Source: Anas platyrhynchos
Taxonomy: Eukaryota; Chordata; Aves; Anseriformes; Anatidae
Length of the DNA: 64,000 nucleotides
NCBI RefSeq assembly: GCF_047663525.1
Contig: NC_092607.1
Coordinates: forward strand, 7,349,001-7,413,000
Direction of reading: 5' to 3'
Under the pieces are notes generated by a model, which saw only the letters and a list, made by a program, of their open reading frames with translations, ran no database searches and was not told the DNA's origin. The position numbers were made by a program, and so were the translations under genes. Below, piece by piece: positions 23,250 to 35,515 of this stretch (positions are counted from its first letter, which is position 1; each line of letters begins with the position of its first letter).

Positions 23250-24404
23250 CCAGGAAGCACTTTATATCATACTCATGGAGCCAGGAGAACTATCACTAGG
23301 ATGGATAAGGATATACACATAGCATTTGTAACCTTAATATAATCTCTGAATATTCCATGACTCTGTAATGTCTGTCATGCTGGGCTTGAGCCCTGGTTCT
23401 GATGAACTGCCTGGGGCACTGTGTTGCAAATGCATTCTTTCACAGGCTAAAACAAAGCAGAGAAAACCATATAATGAATTCCAGTCATGTAACATTATGG
23501 GCTAAGTAGAAGTGCCACTCCTTTACTAGGATAGTTGTAAGAAGACGTTTTTGAAACCACATAGCTTAAGTGATAGCAGCCACCAGCCAAAACCCAAACA
23601 TGTGTCTGTGTATGAAACAGGCGCATGTGGAATGTAAAAGCTGTGGATTGTTTTGTAAACCATATTTGTAGAAAGACATGAAATGTGAGAGAGCAGTACA
23701 AAATACACTGTGAAAATGATTTCATCAAGAAAACCTAGAGAGAGGATTTTGGCTTGGGTGCTGGTCAGAAAGGCCATGGTGTGAACAGTTCTGGAGAGCA
23801 ATCTTTTCTCACAATTTATGTCATGGAAGGGAGCAAGGGGCTTTTTACGTCCTTTGTAAACAAACAGGATCTGCTTGTTGACTCCATCTTCAGTTCTTTC
23901 CCCTTAATGCTAAAAAAAAAACCATGCAAGTACCCAAATTTTTGGCTAACTATTGAGGTCAAAAGGGGATAATATAATAATCTTTTGAAATCTATGCAAG
24001 CTATATAGGATTTATGATGCTGTGATAGGGAATAATTAAGCTATGAGAACTTCTATGAAAGTTTTTGATATAAATATGTCTAACTTGCATCCCATAAGTA
24101 TGATTGAAGACCAGGGAGGCATAACCCCCCAAAACCCCAATAAAAACTTTTTGTTCCAAAGGGAGACCTGAAAATGTAAAACAGTGGCAGTGGGACTCCA
24201 GCTTTACAATGTTTTTCTAAGGCGATGTTCATTTGTTTTAATCTAATTTTGAAAATAGATCATTTCAGTGGGAGCATATGTTACAGCAGTGTTGTGAAAC
24301 CAAGGAAAAGGTACATCATGTTCTTGTCAAAATTGTCATGGGAAGGAAAGGGGCAGCCAGCAGCAGAAGAACAATTATTTAGGGACCTCTCAGAGAAGTT
24401 GGAT

Positions 24405-24914
24405 GTATTTTAATTTATGGGGTCAAATGGAATTCACCCAAAGGTGCTGAAATTTTCAGCCAATGTGGTAGTGAGGCTGCTGTCTATCATTTATGACACA
24501 TCATTGTGATCTGGGGGAGGTCCCTGATGACTGCAGAAAGGCTGATGTTACTCCATCATCATGATGATACTCTGGTAGAAAGGCGAGGAACAGGACCCAG
24601 GCTAGACCAGCCAGTCAGCCTATGTGCAAAGGAATATACCTTCTTGCAACCCTTTTTCCAAAGTGGGTTTGAAAAGAGAAGGTGACAATCAGAAAAATCA
24701 GCATGGATTTATGAAGGGCAAATCATGCTTGAGCAGCACGATTGCCTTTGATTAAGAAATAACTGCTTGTATGGGTAGACCACAGGATGAAGTGGCCCAA
24801 CACATCCATGGAACCAAAGCCTTGGCTGACCTGGCCTAGTGCTGGCAATAGCAGGAGGTAGGATCAGAGACCTCCAAAGGGCTCTTCCAACCATCATTCC
24901 TATAATTTTGTGGA
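24405..24914 (+). mobile_element. CR1 LINE fragment with reverse-transcriptase region and 3' end, internally deleted
   Basis: Conceptual translation shows the CR1 ORF2 order in three frames. SNGIHPKVLKFSANV starts at 24423, EVPDDCRKADVTP at 24517 and NQHGFMKGKSC at 24696, the last being the conserved RT segment upstream of the catalytic region. Frame changes separate them, and stops interrupt each. After about 24840 the sequence jumps to a CR1-type 3' terminus: GACCTCCAAAGGGCTCTTCC and a tail resembling the ATTCTGTG repeat. The catalytic FADD part and the rest of the RT are missing, so the copy carries a large internal deletion and cannot encode a protein. Confidence 0.85.
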
Positions 24915-24984
24915 TTGCAGTAAATCCTATGCTGGACTGAAGCAAATGACGAGTAGTGAAAACATTTGTATGGCTTGATTTTTG

Positions 24985-25062
24985 GGTGGTCCTGTGTGGA
25001 GCCAGGAGGTAAGCTTGATGATCCTTGTGGGTCCTTTCCAACTCAGGATATACTCAGGATAT
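24985..25062 (+). mobile_element. second CR1 3'-end remnant
   Basis: GGTGGTCCTGTGTGGAGCCA and then CTTGATGATCCTTGTGGGTC and CTTTCCAACTCAGGATAT form the hallmark 3' untranslated end of avian CR1 copies. Only the last 75 bases or so are present, a 5'-truncated insertion. It lies about 70 bp downstream of the other CR1 tail in the same orientation. Confidence 0.8.
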
Positions 25063-26852
25063 GGTACAGTGCTCAGATGTTCAGTGCCGTGAGGAGCTAT
25101 TAGCTTTTGGAAAAGACCTTGTATATGCATTTTTATAAGAACAGAGGTTTTCTCCCAACATTCAGAGGAACAATTTACCATCTTAACTGAGTGTGGTCAG
25201 AGAGTTCATAATCAGGAAAGAAACCTGTAATGGGTCAGCAATGTCCAACACATAGGGACCCAAATTATTTATATTACCAATGTCTTAAAATAATTAAAAC
25301 TTCAAACAGGTTTCAGAACTTCCAACAGCATTCATCCACAGCAACGTAGATCTCAAAGATTTTAATTTCCCTGGCCTGTGTTGCTCAGGCAGTTTGGAGC
25401 CCTCCTTTTGTCAGGCCGGGAGGCTGGGCCTGCTCTGAGCGTGCTGGATGCGGCCCTGACGTGCGCTGTTCGCAGCGGATGGATGAAGCCATACATCACT
25501 TCTCCAGCATTGGCTGGTGTGAGGGTTTGATGCTAGGAGGCCCAGGTCCTACACTGAGGATTTCAGGTTATATTTCAGGAAGCACCGATGCGTGCAGCTG
25601 GCTCCAAGTGGACCAATTCTTCAATACGCCAGGACCACTTTTGCTTTGTTTTAAACTTTTTCAAGAAGCTTGTAGAGTAGGAGCAGGTTAAACCAGACTT
25701 GTACTATCAAATGGTTGGTTCTTCTGTTATTCTTAGACTGCATCTACAGGTGGGGCAGCTTTTTTGAGCTGGTAACATGTCCCCACGTATGTTCTGCCCA
25801 GCAAATGCAGGTGGAAAGCCTGTTAAAAGCAGCCCCTGGCACTGAGTAAACACTGCCCTGATCAGTGTGTCGGAACCTGCATGTAGAAATCCTTTGTGTT
25901 CATTATTCTTGAACGCAGTATGGCATGAGGATCTGTGATCCTTATGGGCGTTGAATTCTGAACTCCCCAGGAGAGAGTATTTCCTATAGAAACCTGAGTC
26001 CAGGAGCTGAACATGCCTAGCTGGGGAAAGCACACATAGAAAAAGTCTCTCATTTCTGGCTGAAGCTCATACAGGCAAATAGCTTGTTTACTCAAACCGA
26101 ATATTTGACCTTTATACTTTTTGGAAATAGTGTTTTCTTCCTCTTAATTACGTGGAAGGAGCATTTCCTTTCCATGCTCTGATAGACTTCTCTATAAATA
26201 GCTACTCACGTCCCAGAACCTCTTTCTGAAGCCTTCAGCAAAGTCAGCATCCTGAGGACTTTTTAAGCCTGAGATAGGAACCACGTGGAGTTTAATCATT
26301 AATCACCAGCCTTTAATTAACAGCTCTGGGCTTTGAAAAAAAAGGCGCTTACTGCAAGGCTGCCGAGGGGCCCTGAGCTTTTCAGCGTGCTTCCATTTGA
26401 GGGACCCGATAGCCTTCCAAAGGGGGGCTGGTGGAGCAACCTTCTCTATGTGGGAAGGGTCATGGTTCCTGGGAAGAGCAGATGTTTGTGGCCTGATCTC
26501 CATTTTCACAACTGTCCCATTGGCTGGCTGCAGGTCTGAGCTGGCTCAATGCAGGGATGCTGCCAGCTTCCCAAGACCTCATTCTGGAAAGGGCTCAAGC
26601 ATCTCCTGAGCCTTGTTGCCTCCATCAGGTGGAGTGGGTTTTAACCAGAGAAAGGAGGAAAGTTGCTCCAGGCTTGGAAAATTTTATTAGGAGAGTGTTC
26701 AAAATTGAGCACTCGGGAGAGAAAGAAAACATTGCTATAAAAGTTGACTCGGCCAATATTTTTCTGCATTCCTGCTGCTGTGATTGAAGATATTTGTTTT
26801 TAATATAGGTTTCTCCCGTTTGTAGTCTGGTTTTCCCGTAGTAAAAACTAAA
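25063..26852. other. non-coding stretch, no gene recognised
   Basis: Moderate GC between 25370 and 25700 and at 26330-26650. Open frames of up to about 108 codons overlap on opposite strands without recognisable motifs. Confidence 0.5.
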
Positions 26853-26934
26853 GGGCAGATCCTCAGCTGATATAAATTGGCTCCACTGAAGTTAATGGAG
26901 CCATGCTGGTTTGTACCAGCTGAGGGATCTGGCT
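26853..26934. repeat. ancient palindromic (MITE-like) repeat
   Basis: The two halves are near reverse complements. The outer arms CAGATCCTCAGCTG (left) and CAGCTGAGGGATCTG (right) pair with a one-base bulge. The inner 7-bp perfect stem GGCTCCA (26879-26885) and TGGAGCC (26896-26902) surrounds a 10-nt centre. This matches the layout of a palindromic amniote repeat with GATCCTCAGCTGGTGTAAAT-type arms that I recall from reptile genomes. It has no coding capacity and could fold into a long hairpin as RNA. Confidence 0.7.
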
Positions 26935-27123
26935 TGTGCTGCAGTGCTTGATACCCCCATTATACTGCCATGATTACGATACTAATTCAGTAAAATGGCT
27001 TCACAGTGTAATAAAACCAACCCAGAGCATGGAAGATGAAAGGGCTCCCTCTCCAAGTGACCTGGTATTTTTCATCAGAATGTTTTCCTTTATTTTCTCT
27101 TTTGTTAGGAAATGCTCTAAACC

Positions 27124-27127
<4 letters not shown>

Positions 27128-27154
<27 letters not shown>
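27128..27154 (+). repeat. T27 homopolymer followed by CAG
   Basis: The longest homopolymer in the window, 27 consecutive T. It is immediately followed by CAG, so it mimics a 3' splice site. Confidence 0.93.
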
Positions 27155-30100
27155 CAGCAAATGTACCTACTCTGCTAAAACTTTCCCTGGGAAAAGCTTC
27201 TCGGCTTCAGCATGAAGGCTGCCGCTGTGTGCAGAAAACAGACACAGTGTATGCAGTGGTGATGGGTCAGGACATGTCAAGGCTTGTGCAAGAAAATGAA
27301 TGGGATTTTCAAAGGGCAGGGGTGATCTTCTGGAGCAGTTAAAGCCCTGAGCTAACCTTGACTTCTGAAAAATAGGAGTTATCATGCTACAGGGTAAGGC
27401 ATTGATCATTTTACTTATTCTCTGCCTTGTCTAGTTTTTCTTGATCTGTCTGCATTGGGAGAAGCAGCCCATGGAGCTGTATAAAGCTGTATCCTTCTCC
27501 ATCCCAGGAGTAAATGACATGTCAGTGGCTTTCCTCATTGTCCTCAGCTCTTCAGCAATAGCAGAAGGTGCTGGGCTGAGGACTGGGGAGCACAATAACC
27601 TGTGCTGCCTTTTTGATTGGAGCTGTTGAGCACCAAAGGGAAAAAAAAGACACAAAGACCTAAATAAAGGCGGATACAAGTGTAGCTAGATCCCTAGGAT
27701 GAAATGTTTTGTTTGCCATAGCACAGCTGAACTGCACACGGGTTTTTCTGTGCCAGGAAGGATTTTTACAGGGACATGGCTAAATGGAGGCAGTAAATTT
27801 AACTTTAAAGGACCATGAATTGAAGCTTTTGGATAAAAGTTGAAGTACTGTTACTCTTTACTGGGCCCTTTTAACTTTGCTTGGAACAGGACAGTATATT
27901 TTACCTTGAAGGCCCCTGGAAGTTGAAGGCTCTGCCTGCAGGGCAGGCTCCTGGCAGCTGGGCCCAGTGGAGCAGCAGTCTGTGTCATGGGAGCCGGCCC
28001 AGATCTTCTGGGCAAAGGGGAAACACAAAGAGATCCCACCTGGATCTCCCTCAAGGAGAGTCGTGGGTTAAACTGCTGCTGGGTGGGGTCTGTGCCATTG
28101 CAGAATTAAACACTGGTACAGTTCTGACTGCCAGCATAGCTAAAGGGTTGAAAGGCAGAAAAAACAATGTGCAAAGTCCTGAATTAGCGTGTTTGGTTGA
28201 ATCCTGCTTCCAGACCTGAGCTGGTCCCCTAGCATCATCATATTAATGCTGATTCAAAGAAGAGTTTTCCTATACTTTGGAACAACCTGAATTGTTGGTT
28301 TTGATGTTTCCACTAGTAAGATCTAATTTAAATCTGTTTATTCCCTCTGTTTCTTTTAGGGAAAAACATGTGTTTTGCACTAAAGTCGCTTCAGAAGAAG
28401 CAAAACTTTTCTTGCTTATATCTAGTAGCATTTCACTGCAAATGCTTTAAAAACACGTCCTGTGTTTGAACTGTGCCTGAGACTGGGATATTCAGTGGGA
28501 GCATGGCAGACTGCAAGTCCCTGTTAAAGGTAGAATTTGACTGCCTTTAGCATCCACATTCTTCTCCTCCAGGTTTTAAGGAAATATCAGAAAATCTCAT
28601 ATTTGGTACAGGATGGCAGTGGAAGCTGTCCTGGACTGAGAGGTCCATTTCTCACATCACATGCGTTGTCTGGTTGAGGTCGGAGAGCCTCGGCAATGGG
28701 CGGCTCTGCTCACCCAGAGAGAAGATGGACCCAAGCTGGCCAGCTGAGGGGCCAGTAGAATGCCCGCAGACCTTACTTGTGGGCTAGGTGTGCTCTTTTC
28801 TTGTATTAATTGGAGAAAAGGATGATTGATCTGGAAACCTCTGCAGAACCCAGGTGTCACTGCTTCCTTAGCCAAGAGTCTGTGGCCAAGCGATGACTGT
28901 GCAGAGCTCGGATCCTCTGTGCTCCTGGGCGTTCGTGCCCTGTTCTGAGAGGAGGAGGCAGAGCCTCCCAGTGCAGCTGGAGCAGTGGGTGCAGGAAGTC
29001 GTCGCTAGACCTAATCAGGCAAGGAAAAGCTTTGGAGCATATGGACCCCAATGTGTGGTCCAAGTACAACAGCTTGGTGAGTGTCCTGCAGGGAGACTTT
29101 TACTAGCGCTGCAACAACAATTCATCACTGCCTGAAGGTTTGATGGGTCTGGTACTCCTCGTCTTAATTGACCTCGGCTGGAGACCTGCGTTTCAGTCCA
29201 GCTTAGTCACAAAGGACTTGGGCTGTACTTGGGCCTTAAAGAGGAAATTTATCAGGGAATCACATGATTAATGGAACCGAGTGATGTCCGCTTGAGAGTG
29301 GCCAGGAACTGAATTAACAGAGCAGGGATTTTGGCAGGTGTGAAGTGCTGGCAAAGCCGAGACTGATGTCTGGGGAGACAGAGCACCCCGAGCCTCAGTG
29401 GGGTGCAGCCACTGGCCTGGGGACAGCTGGCAGAACAGGGGATGCCAGAATCCGGGCTTGTATTTGGATAAAAGCAGGGAGTGCAGATTATTAACCCATC
29501 ACACAGCAGTGCCAATGCTGGGACTGCTCCGTGTCCTCTCAGAAAGGGTAAACGGAAAGAGGAAGCTGATATCCCCAACAAAATGGTGATAGAGGGGGAA
29601 GAATAAATGAATAAATATCCAGAAATCATCCAAGGCTTTCTTGCCTGCTTTTTTTCCCCACTCTTATTTCTTTTTCCCTCCATGTCAACACCAAACAAGA
29701 CAGGACTAAAATTAATGGGGAAAGCAGCAATTAGCAAATTAGGTTAGCGGCGTGTTGCAGTGTGCCATGGCTGCCAGGTGTGAGGGGCTCTGGCAGTATA
29801 TTTATTAATGGCTGTCAGAAAAGTGACACTTTGATGAATGAAGCTGGGTAATCGGCACCCTCCGACAGTGAGCACTGAGAGGCCTCAACATGCTAAACTG
29901 CAAAATCAAACCTTTTTGAACCCCCATACAAAAATACAACAACAGAAATCGCTGCGAGAGGAGTGTTTTTCCATCAGGAATTGGAGTTTGTGTTCTCCTC
30001 TAAATATGTCTTTTCTGTAACTCACTGGGAAGGAGTTGTCAGCTTGGAAGGTTTTCCCTTTCCTTGGAATATGGGACTCAAGAATTTATAAATGCTGGCA

Positions 30101-32597
30101 GCTTAAAAACGTCTATCTAAATGTGTATGGTTTGGGTGTATCAGTTAGCACTGTCAAAGGCTACGCTCATGCTTGCGGGAGCTTTGCCATTTAAATGTGA
30201 TGGCATCAAGAATCCATAAGCTGAGCTTGTGAGCTAGCCCCATGCGTTAGGTGTTAGTGTCTCTTGCCTGGTGGTCAGCAATGGCACTGCTTGGTAATGC
30301 CACCGGTGTGCAACATCTAGGAGCCCCAGCTGCCTGCAGAGAGAACGTGCAAAGATCTGTAAGGGGAAACACATCTCACACAGTTGCAACAGCAGCATCA
30401 TGGCATGCTGATGTTGCCACTCTTGATAACTTCAGGTGTGAGTGAGTACCCTGTGATGATGTGTGTGCTGTGGGAAATCAGCCACGAGGTGGCCATTTGG
30501 GAGCGTGGCTATAGGGCACGTTGCAGGTTTGGCTCCTCAGGGCAAGGTTGTTCTGTAAATGGGGATTCCAAACTCTTGGCTGACATGAAGTGAGTTTAGG
30601 GGAAAGTTTCTTTAGAAAAAAAAATGTTTTGGTAGTAAAGCTCTTGGACAGATCAGTCTAGCTGCTGGGGTAGCATCTGGATAAAAGATTGCTCTGCAAA
30701 ATGCTGCAGTACATGGAATTTTTTTTCCAAGTTTCAGACTTTGCATTGCATGCTGGAGGTAACTTTTGTGCAATGTTTCAATAGCTCAGCACAGAGCTGC
30801 CCAAATCCCCCAATTCCATGGAGAAATTGAATCCGTTTTTACAAAATCCTGGTTCTGGGTTTGGCCAGCTAAAAGGACTGTGTAAGTTTTGATTAAAAAC
30901 ATGAGAATAAATGTAAATCATATCCCAGGCATTCATCTGGTCTTCTAGTTGGAAATGAAGTCGAGTGATCTTTCTGGAGTTACTCACTGGGATCTGCGGG
31001 CTTGTAAAATTTGGATTGGCACTTGAAGCAAATTTGAAATTGTTCTCTTATGCTTTAATAATTGTATTTAGTTTCCTAATTTGGCTGGTGAGTTTATCAG
31101 AAGATAATTGAACTTTTAAAAGTATACTCTGTCCAGACTGTAGGAAATATTTTAAAATAAACTTTCTTTCTGAAACTTTGCTCTGTTTTCATGCTTTCTC
31201 ATGAAAGCCGTCTGTCTGCCCAGATCCAGCCTGCAGAGGCGCACGTTCTTAAACCAAACAGCTCCTGAACGAAACCAGGTCACTCCCTGTACACGGTGGA
31301 AGTCAACGTGTCCCTGCCAAGAACAACCAGCAGTGTGTGGGTGCAGCTGGCTGTGTGGGTTGGCTCCTGCTGCCAGCCTGGGTGCTGCCTGCACCCTCTG
31401 TGTGGGCGCAAAAAGTCACTTGTGAACTAAAGCAGGGAGCAGAAGGAATGGATCTCAGGTCCCTTTTGTTCCTTAATGCAACTTCAGCTGTTACTAAAGG
31501 TGAGGGTCTTGTTTTTTTGTACACCAGTCTGGCAGCAGGAGATCAGTGGCTTACTTTGCACCAATTATCCCAGCCGGCAGCCTGCAAGGCACGAGCTGTG
31601 GGCTTGGAGCCCCTCGCTGGCTGCTGTTTTTGGGCAGGCAGTGCCCGTGCTCCAGCAATGTCTGGCCAAGCTGTCCTGAGCAACTTGGGTTGGGCTCGCA
31701 TGCCATGGTTTCGGGTGCCGGTGAGCTTTCCTGCTGTTTGCAGTCAGCTTCCAGGAAGCGAGCATGGTTGCAGTTGTGAGATTTAACCCGACTCCTAAAG
31801 TTCTTGTAAGTAGTTCCTGAGCTCTGGTGTAAGTGCTGTTCTCTGGTTTCACCGGTAGTGAGGAAAAGTTTATGGGTCTGTTGCAGACCTGTAAACTCAG
31901 GTTTCCCAGGTCCCACATTAGCATGCTAACTATGGGGCTGTTTTTCCCACTCACCCTAGCTGTTTTCCTTCCTGGTTTAAAGAGGATTTGCTGCTCCTCA
32001 CGTTCTCCATTTTATGGAGACTTCTGTTGCTGTGAAAGCCAAAGATTTTTTTCCACTTATTTCAGTGCTTATGGTTTACATTTACTTCCCATCGACTTGC
32101 ACAGGTGTCAGCAAGGGGAAGACCTCTGACTTTCCTCTTGGTCCGTAGCACGATTGGGAAGCCCCCAGCTCCAGCAATCAATCATGCTGCATTGATAGCA
32201 GCTCAAGGAGTAAGCAAAGATAAATGACTTGTCCAGACTGAGCTTGTCTTGGCTTTAAAAGGGGAAACACTGCTCAGAGCTCCCTCTGTGTGTGCCAGGA
32301 GGGTGCCTTTACCCACTGCTCGCTGTGGCTCTGCTGCAGAAAAGGTCTGTTAGCATCAGCACTGCTGCTGCTCTTCACTGGGCTCCGGCCATCCCTGCTC
32401 ACGTGAAGATGAGCATTTGTCCATGGCTGTGCCTGGTATCCACCTGCACAAGCTGTTTTCTGTTTTCTTGTTGCTGTCAGCTCAGTAGTGCTGTCATTTT
32501 CCAGACACATGGTGTGTAATTAATGAGAATGTCATTTCCGAGTTGTTTTCAAAGACTAGATTGAGCATCTGAGAAATTATTTCACTCAATGCCTTAT

Positions 32598-32628
32598 TTA
32601 TTTATTTATTTATTTTTTTAATTAAGAA
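32598..32628 (+). repeat. (TTTA)n tract
   Basis: Four to five TTTA units followed by a T-run. Simple repeat. Confidence 0.85.
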
Positions 32629-34123
32629 AACTATTGTCTTAGTTGCTTGGTTTGGGGACACTTCAGGAGGGAAATAGCTGTACTTATGTTTCAAGGACAC
32701 GGCCTCATCATACAGCCACAGAGCAGGGGTTCACATGCTGCTGACCAGGGGCAGTGGTGTGCTTGGGGCAGGATGAGGCAGGCTGGCTTGCCCCAAATCG
32801 TGGCAGCCACAGCAGTGCCAGCCTCCTCGCTGTGTGCTGTGAGTGTGGTCTCCTTGTGATGGTCCCCAGGGGCAGTGGTTGCATGTGCTGTGGGTCAGAT
32901 CCTGCCCCGTGGGGGCTGCAGGGCTGGGGGAACGCAGTGTGAGTCCTGCCCGGCCTCCTCGCTGCCCCTCGGGGCTGGCTGGGCTGGGCAGAGGTGTTGG
33001 CCTGGATAGATGTATTTTATTAGGCCTGTTGTTTCCTTCACAGGGGCAATAAGTCTGCTTTATGGGAGACCCCGAGTGACTTTGTACAGAGCACAGCGAT
33101 TGGTTTTAGCCACCTTTGCTCCCCAGGGCGATGCTGTCCCAAAGGCTGGATGAGAGTGCCCAGGTGCAGGATCCAGTGATGCACGTCGTGCAGCCGCACC
33201 ACGGGGCTGTGGCAAGGGCATCTTCCTCAGGTTCTTCCTAAGAGCTGGGCTTGGGGCTCATTTAGGGATATTCTCTGCTGTTCTCCTGAGCAAGCACCCC
33301 CAAGTGTCTCCACTGTGCCTTATATTGCTCTATAATTTTATTTTGCTATTTGTGAAAAGGAGGGATGAAGGGAAGGACTCTCATGCAGCAAATGCTTCTC
33401 TTTGACTCCTTTCTGCCTCAGCTGGCTAAAGAAAGGTTCCCTGCACTGATCGTGCCCCCAGGCACTGCAGCAATGCTTTGCAACAAGGCCCGCTGCAGAG
33501 CTCAGGTCTTAAGGGCTGGCCAAGGCTTTGCTACGTGTTGGTGTCATGATCCATGCTTCTGGACTGACACCTTTGTCAGGGGACATGGCACACAATGATT
33601 CTGTGTACTGTGTGGGTTCATGGTTTTATTATTTTTTTTTTTATCTTTTATTATTATTTTTTTTGAGAGGGTGAATATTGGAAAGCAAGGAAGTGGTTGC
33701 TTCACTAAATATTCTGAACATTGCAATTATTTTATTCCCCATGATCTGCAGGTGCCTCTCGGGTGGGTGAGATTCATGCAAAGCTGAGCGCGTGTGTGTG
33801 TCCACGTCTCCTGTGATATACGGAGCTTTGGTGCTGCAGCTGCCATTAGTGTTAATGGGCTAAAACCCTTCACATCAAGCTGAGAATATACTCCTGCTAA
33901 TTGTGTACCAGCTCTCCCCTGGGACTTTCATGAGAATGATGCATCCGAGGAGAGGCGCTTCCAGTGATACAGTGCTTTGGGATAAATAAATAGGGGGCTA
34001 AAGTTAGATGCTGGTTCAGCGCCAGCATTATAACACTGGGAAATCAGGTAACAGCGATGCCAGCCCCTTTATCCTCTTGGTCCTGGCCTGGTCCACTGCT
34101 GCACGGTACCATCTTCAGAGCCA

Positions 34124-34260
34124 TACATCACCCCTCAGCCTCACCTTGTTGATGTATGATGCCCATAGATCCTTATAGCGGGAGTGCACTCTGATGTATT
34201 GCGCCAATACATCATGGACAGGGTTCGCCCAGGTGATGTATTAGTGCCCTGAGAATGTAT
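34124..34260. repeat. cluster of GATGTAT-type words with a perfect palindrome
   Basis: GATGTAT or its complement occurs at about 34124 (ATACATCA), 34151, 34193, 34206 and 34234, with a related AATGTATT near 34254. At 34192-34214 two copies form perfect 10-bp inverted arms, TGATGTATTG and CAATACATCA, around CGC. No mobile-element family is recognised. It could be a decayed repeat or a multi-site binding element. Confidence 0.6.
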
Positions 34261-35408
34261 TACTCAAACGCTGGTATTGTTCAGGGATAAAGCCAAGCCG
34301 AGGAGTGGATTCAATTTAATTACAGTGCAAATGATATCCCAGTGCCAGGAGCGCTTTGGTGCTGAGATGCTGGCACCCTGTGGAAATATGAGCTGTGGCT
34401 CTGGTGCTGCTGAGTCACACCACAGTGTGCCATGAGAGGAGGTGCCACGTTTTAAAGGAATGGTCATTTTTCAGAGCAATATAGGAGGACGGTTTTGAGA
34501 ACTTGTTATTGGTAGGATGATTTCATAAGAAATTTGGAGAGCTGATTCTGTAGTTTCCTTGAGATGTCTTATGAGGATACCTCTAAAGAAAAGAGAGAGA
34601 GGGAGGGAGGGAGAAAACACTCAGACCATTAAATGCAACCTTGATTATCATCAGTGGGAAACTGCCAGGTGATAGAATCAAAAGAAGAGCAGCTTTTTAA
34701 AGAATCCAGAAGTGAGAAAGTAGTTTATGTGAAAATGCACTTTGGATGCTTGTCTCTGGTTTCCTATCCCTTCCTCTTTGTTGCTCTTTTTTTACATCTT
34801 TGTCTGTTGCACAATATTGAAACAAGAATGTTCATCAGATTTACTTTAAAATCAGCTTTACTCCCAAATAAGCTCCTATTAGATTGTCCCCTTGTCCTGG
34901 ATTTTTTTTTTTTTTTGATAAGGGAAAGACTTATGTGGGTGTTATCTGGATGTCACAGGACAGTGTGCCCCAACCATTCTTGTTTTGTAATATTCTGGGT
35001 AACAACAGCAGCTCCTCTGGGAACACATGGAACTTGGAAATGAAGGTGACATTTCAGAAATGATCGGTTTTGTGCTCCACATCTATTACGTTCCTGTGAA
35101 GGCTCAGAGTGTGTCACTTCGACTTCAACAAGAAATGAAAATGTCTCCTCTTTGGCTACAAAAGGTATAATCTTGCTTCCTCTGAAGTCAAGAAGACTTC
35201 TGTGTAGTCAGGATTTGACCCAGTCTCTTCTGGGAGAGTTTCTGATCACTGTCTGTCTAGATAATCAAATATGTAGGGATATTTTATGGTTCTTTTAGAA
35301 AAATGTTTATGTAGACCCAGGAGTAGCAAGGTGGCAGTAATACTTCGCTCATGTTCAGTGTTTTTAGATCTATAAATCCAGGCATTTTCCAAGCAAGGTA
35401 AATATAGA
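34261..35408. other. non-coding stretch, no gene recognised
   Basis: It contains a purine patch at 34583-34615 (GA and GGGA units) and T15 at 34912-34926. No gene recognised. Confidence 0.5.
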
Positions 35409-35515
35409 TTTGCAGATGAGAAACTTGCAGTACAAACAGATAGTGACTTGTGCAAGGTCACACAGCAAGCTGGTGGCAGGGCTTGGAAGAGAAGCCAGTT
35501 GGTCTGACACACTCC
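35409..35515 (-). mobile_element. MIR SINE remnant
   Basis: The + strand reads as the complement of MIR in order: GCAGATGAGAAACT, then GTGACTTGTGCAAGGTCACACAGCAAGCTGGTGGCAGGGCTTGG with few differences from the consensus, then GGTCTGAC. The contiguous match over about 70 bp makes this the clearest MIR-type copy in the window. Confidence 0.75.

Larger units (their letters stand above)
22696..24404. other. non-coding stretch with two long T-runs
   Basis: No gene recognised. It contains T21 at 23022-23042 and T19 at 23231-23249, the latter followed by CCAG. Short open frames lack family features. Confidence 0.5.
26935..34120. other. about 7.2 kb non-coding stretch, no gene recognised
   Basis: It contains T27 at 27128-27154 and a TTTA tract at 32598-32628, with moderate-GC segments at 28660-29560 and 32740-33240. 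The many 60-160-codon open frames show no known domain, and most have an overlapping frame on the other strand. I recognise no mobile element. Confidence 0.5.

Noticed and set aside
33842-33856. CCATTAGTGTTAATGG core resembling the palindromic repeat centre
   Set aside because: Flanking arms are not recognisable, so it is not called.
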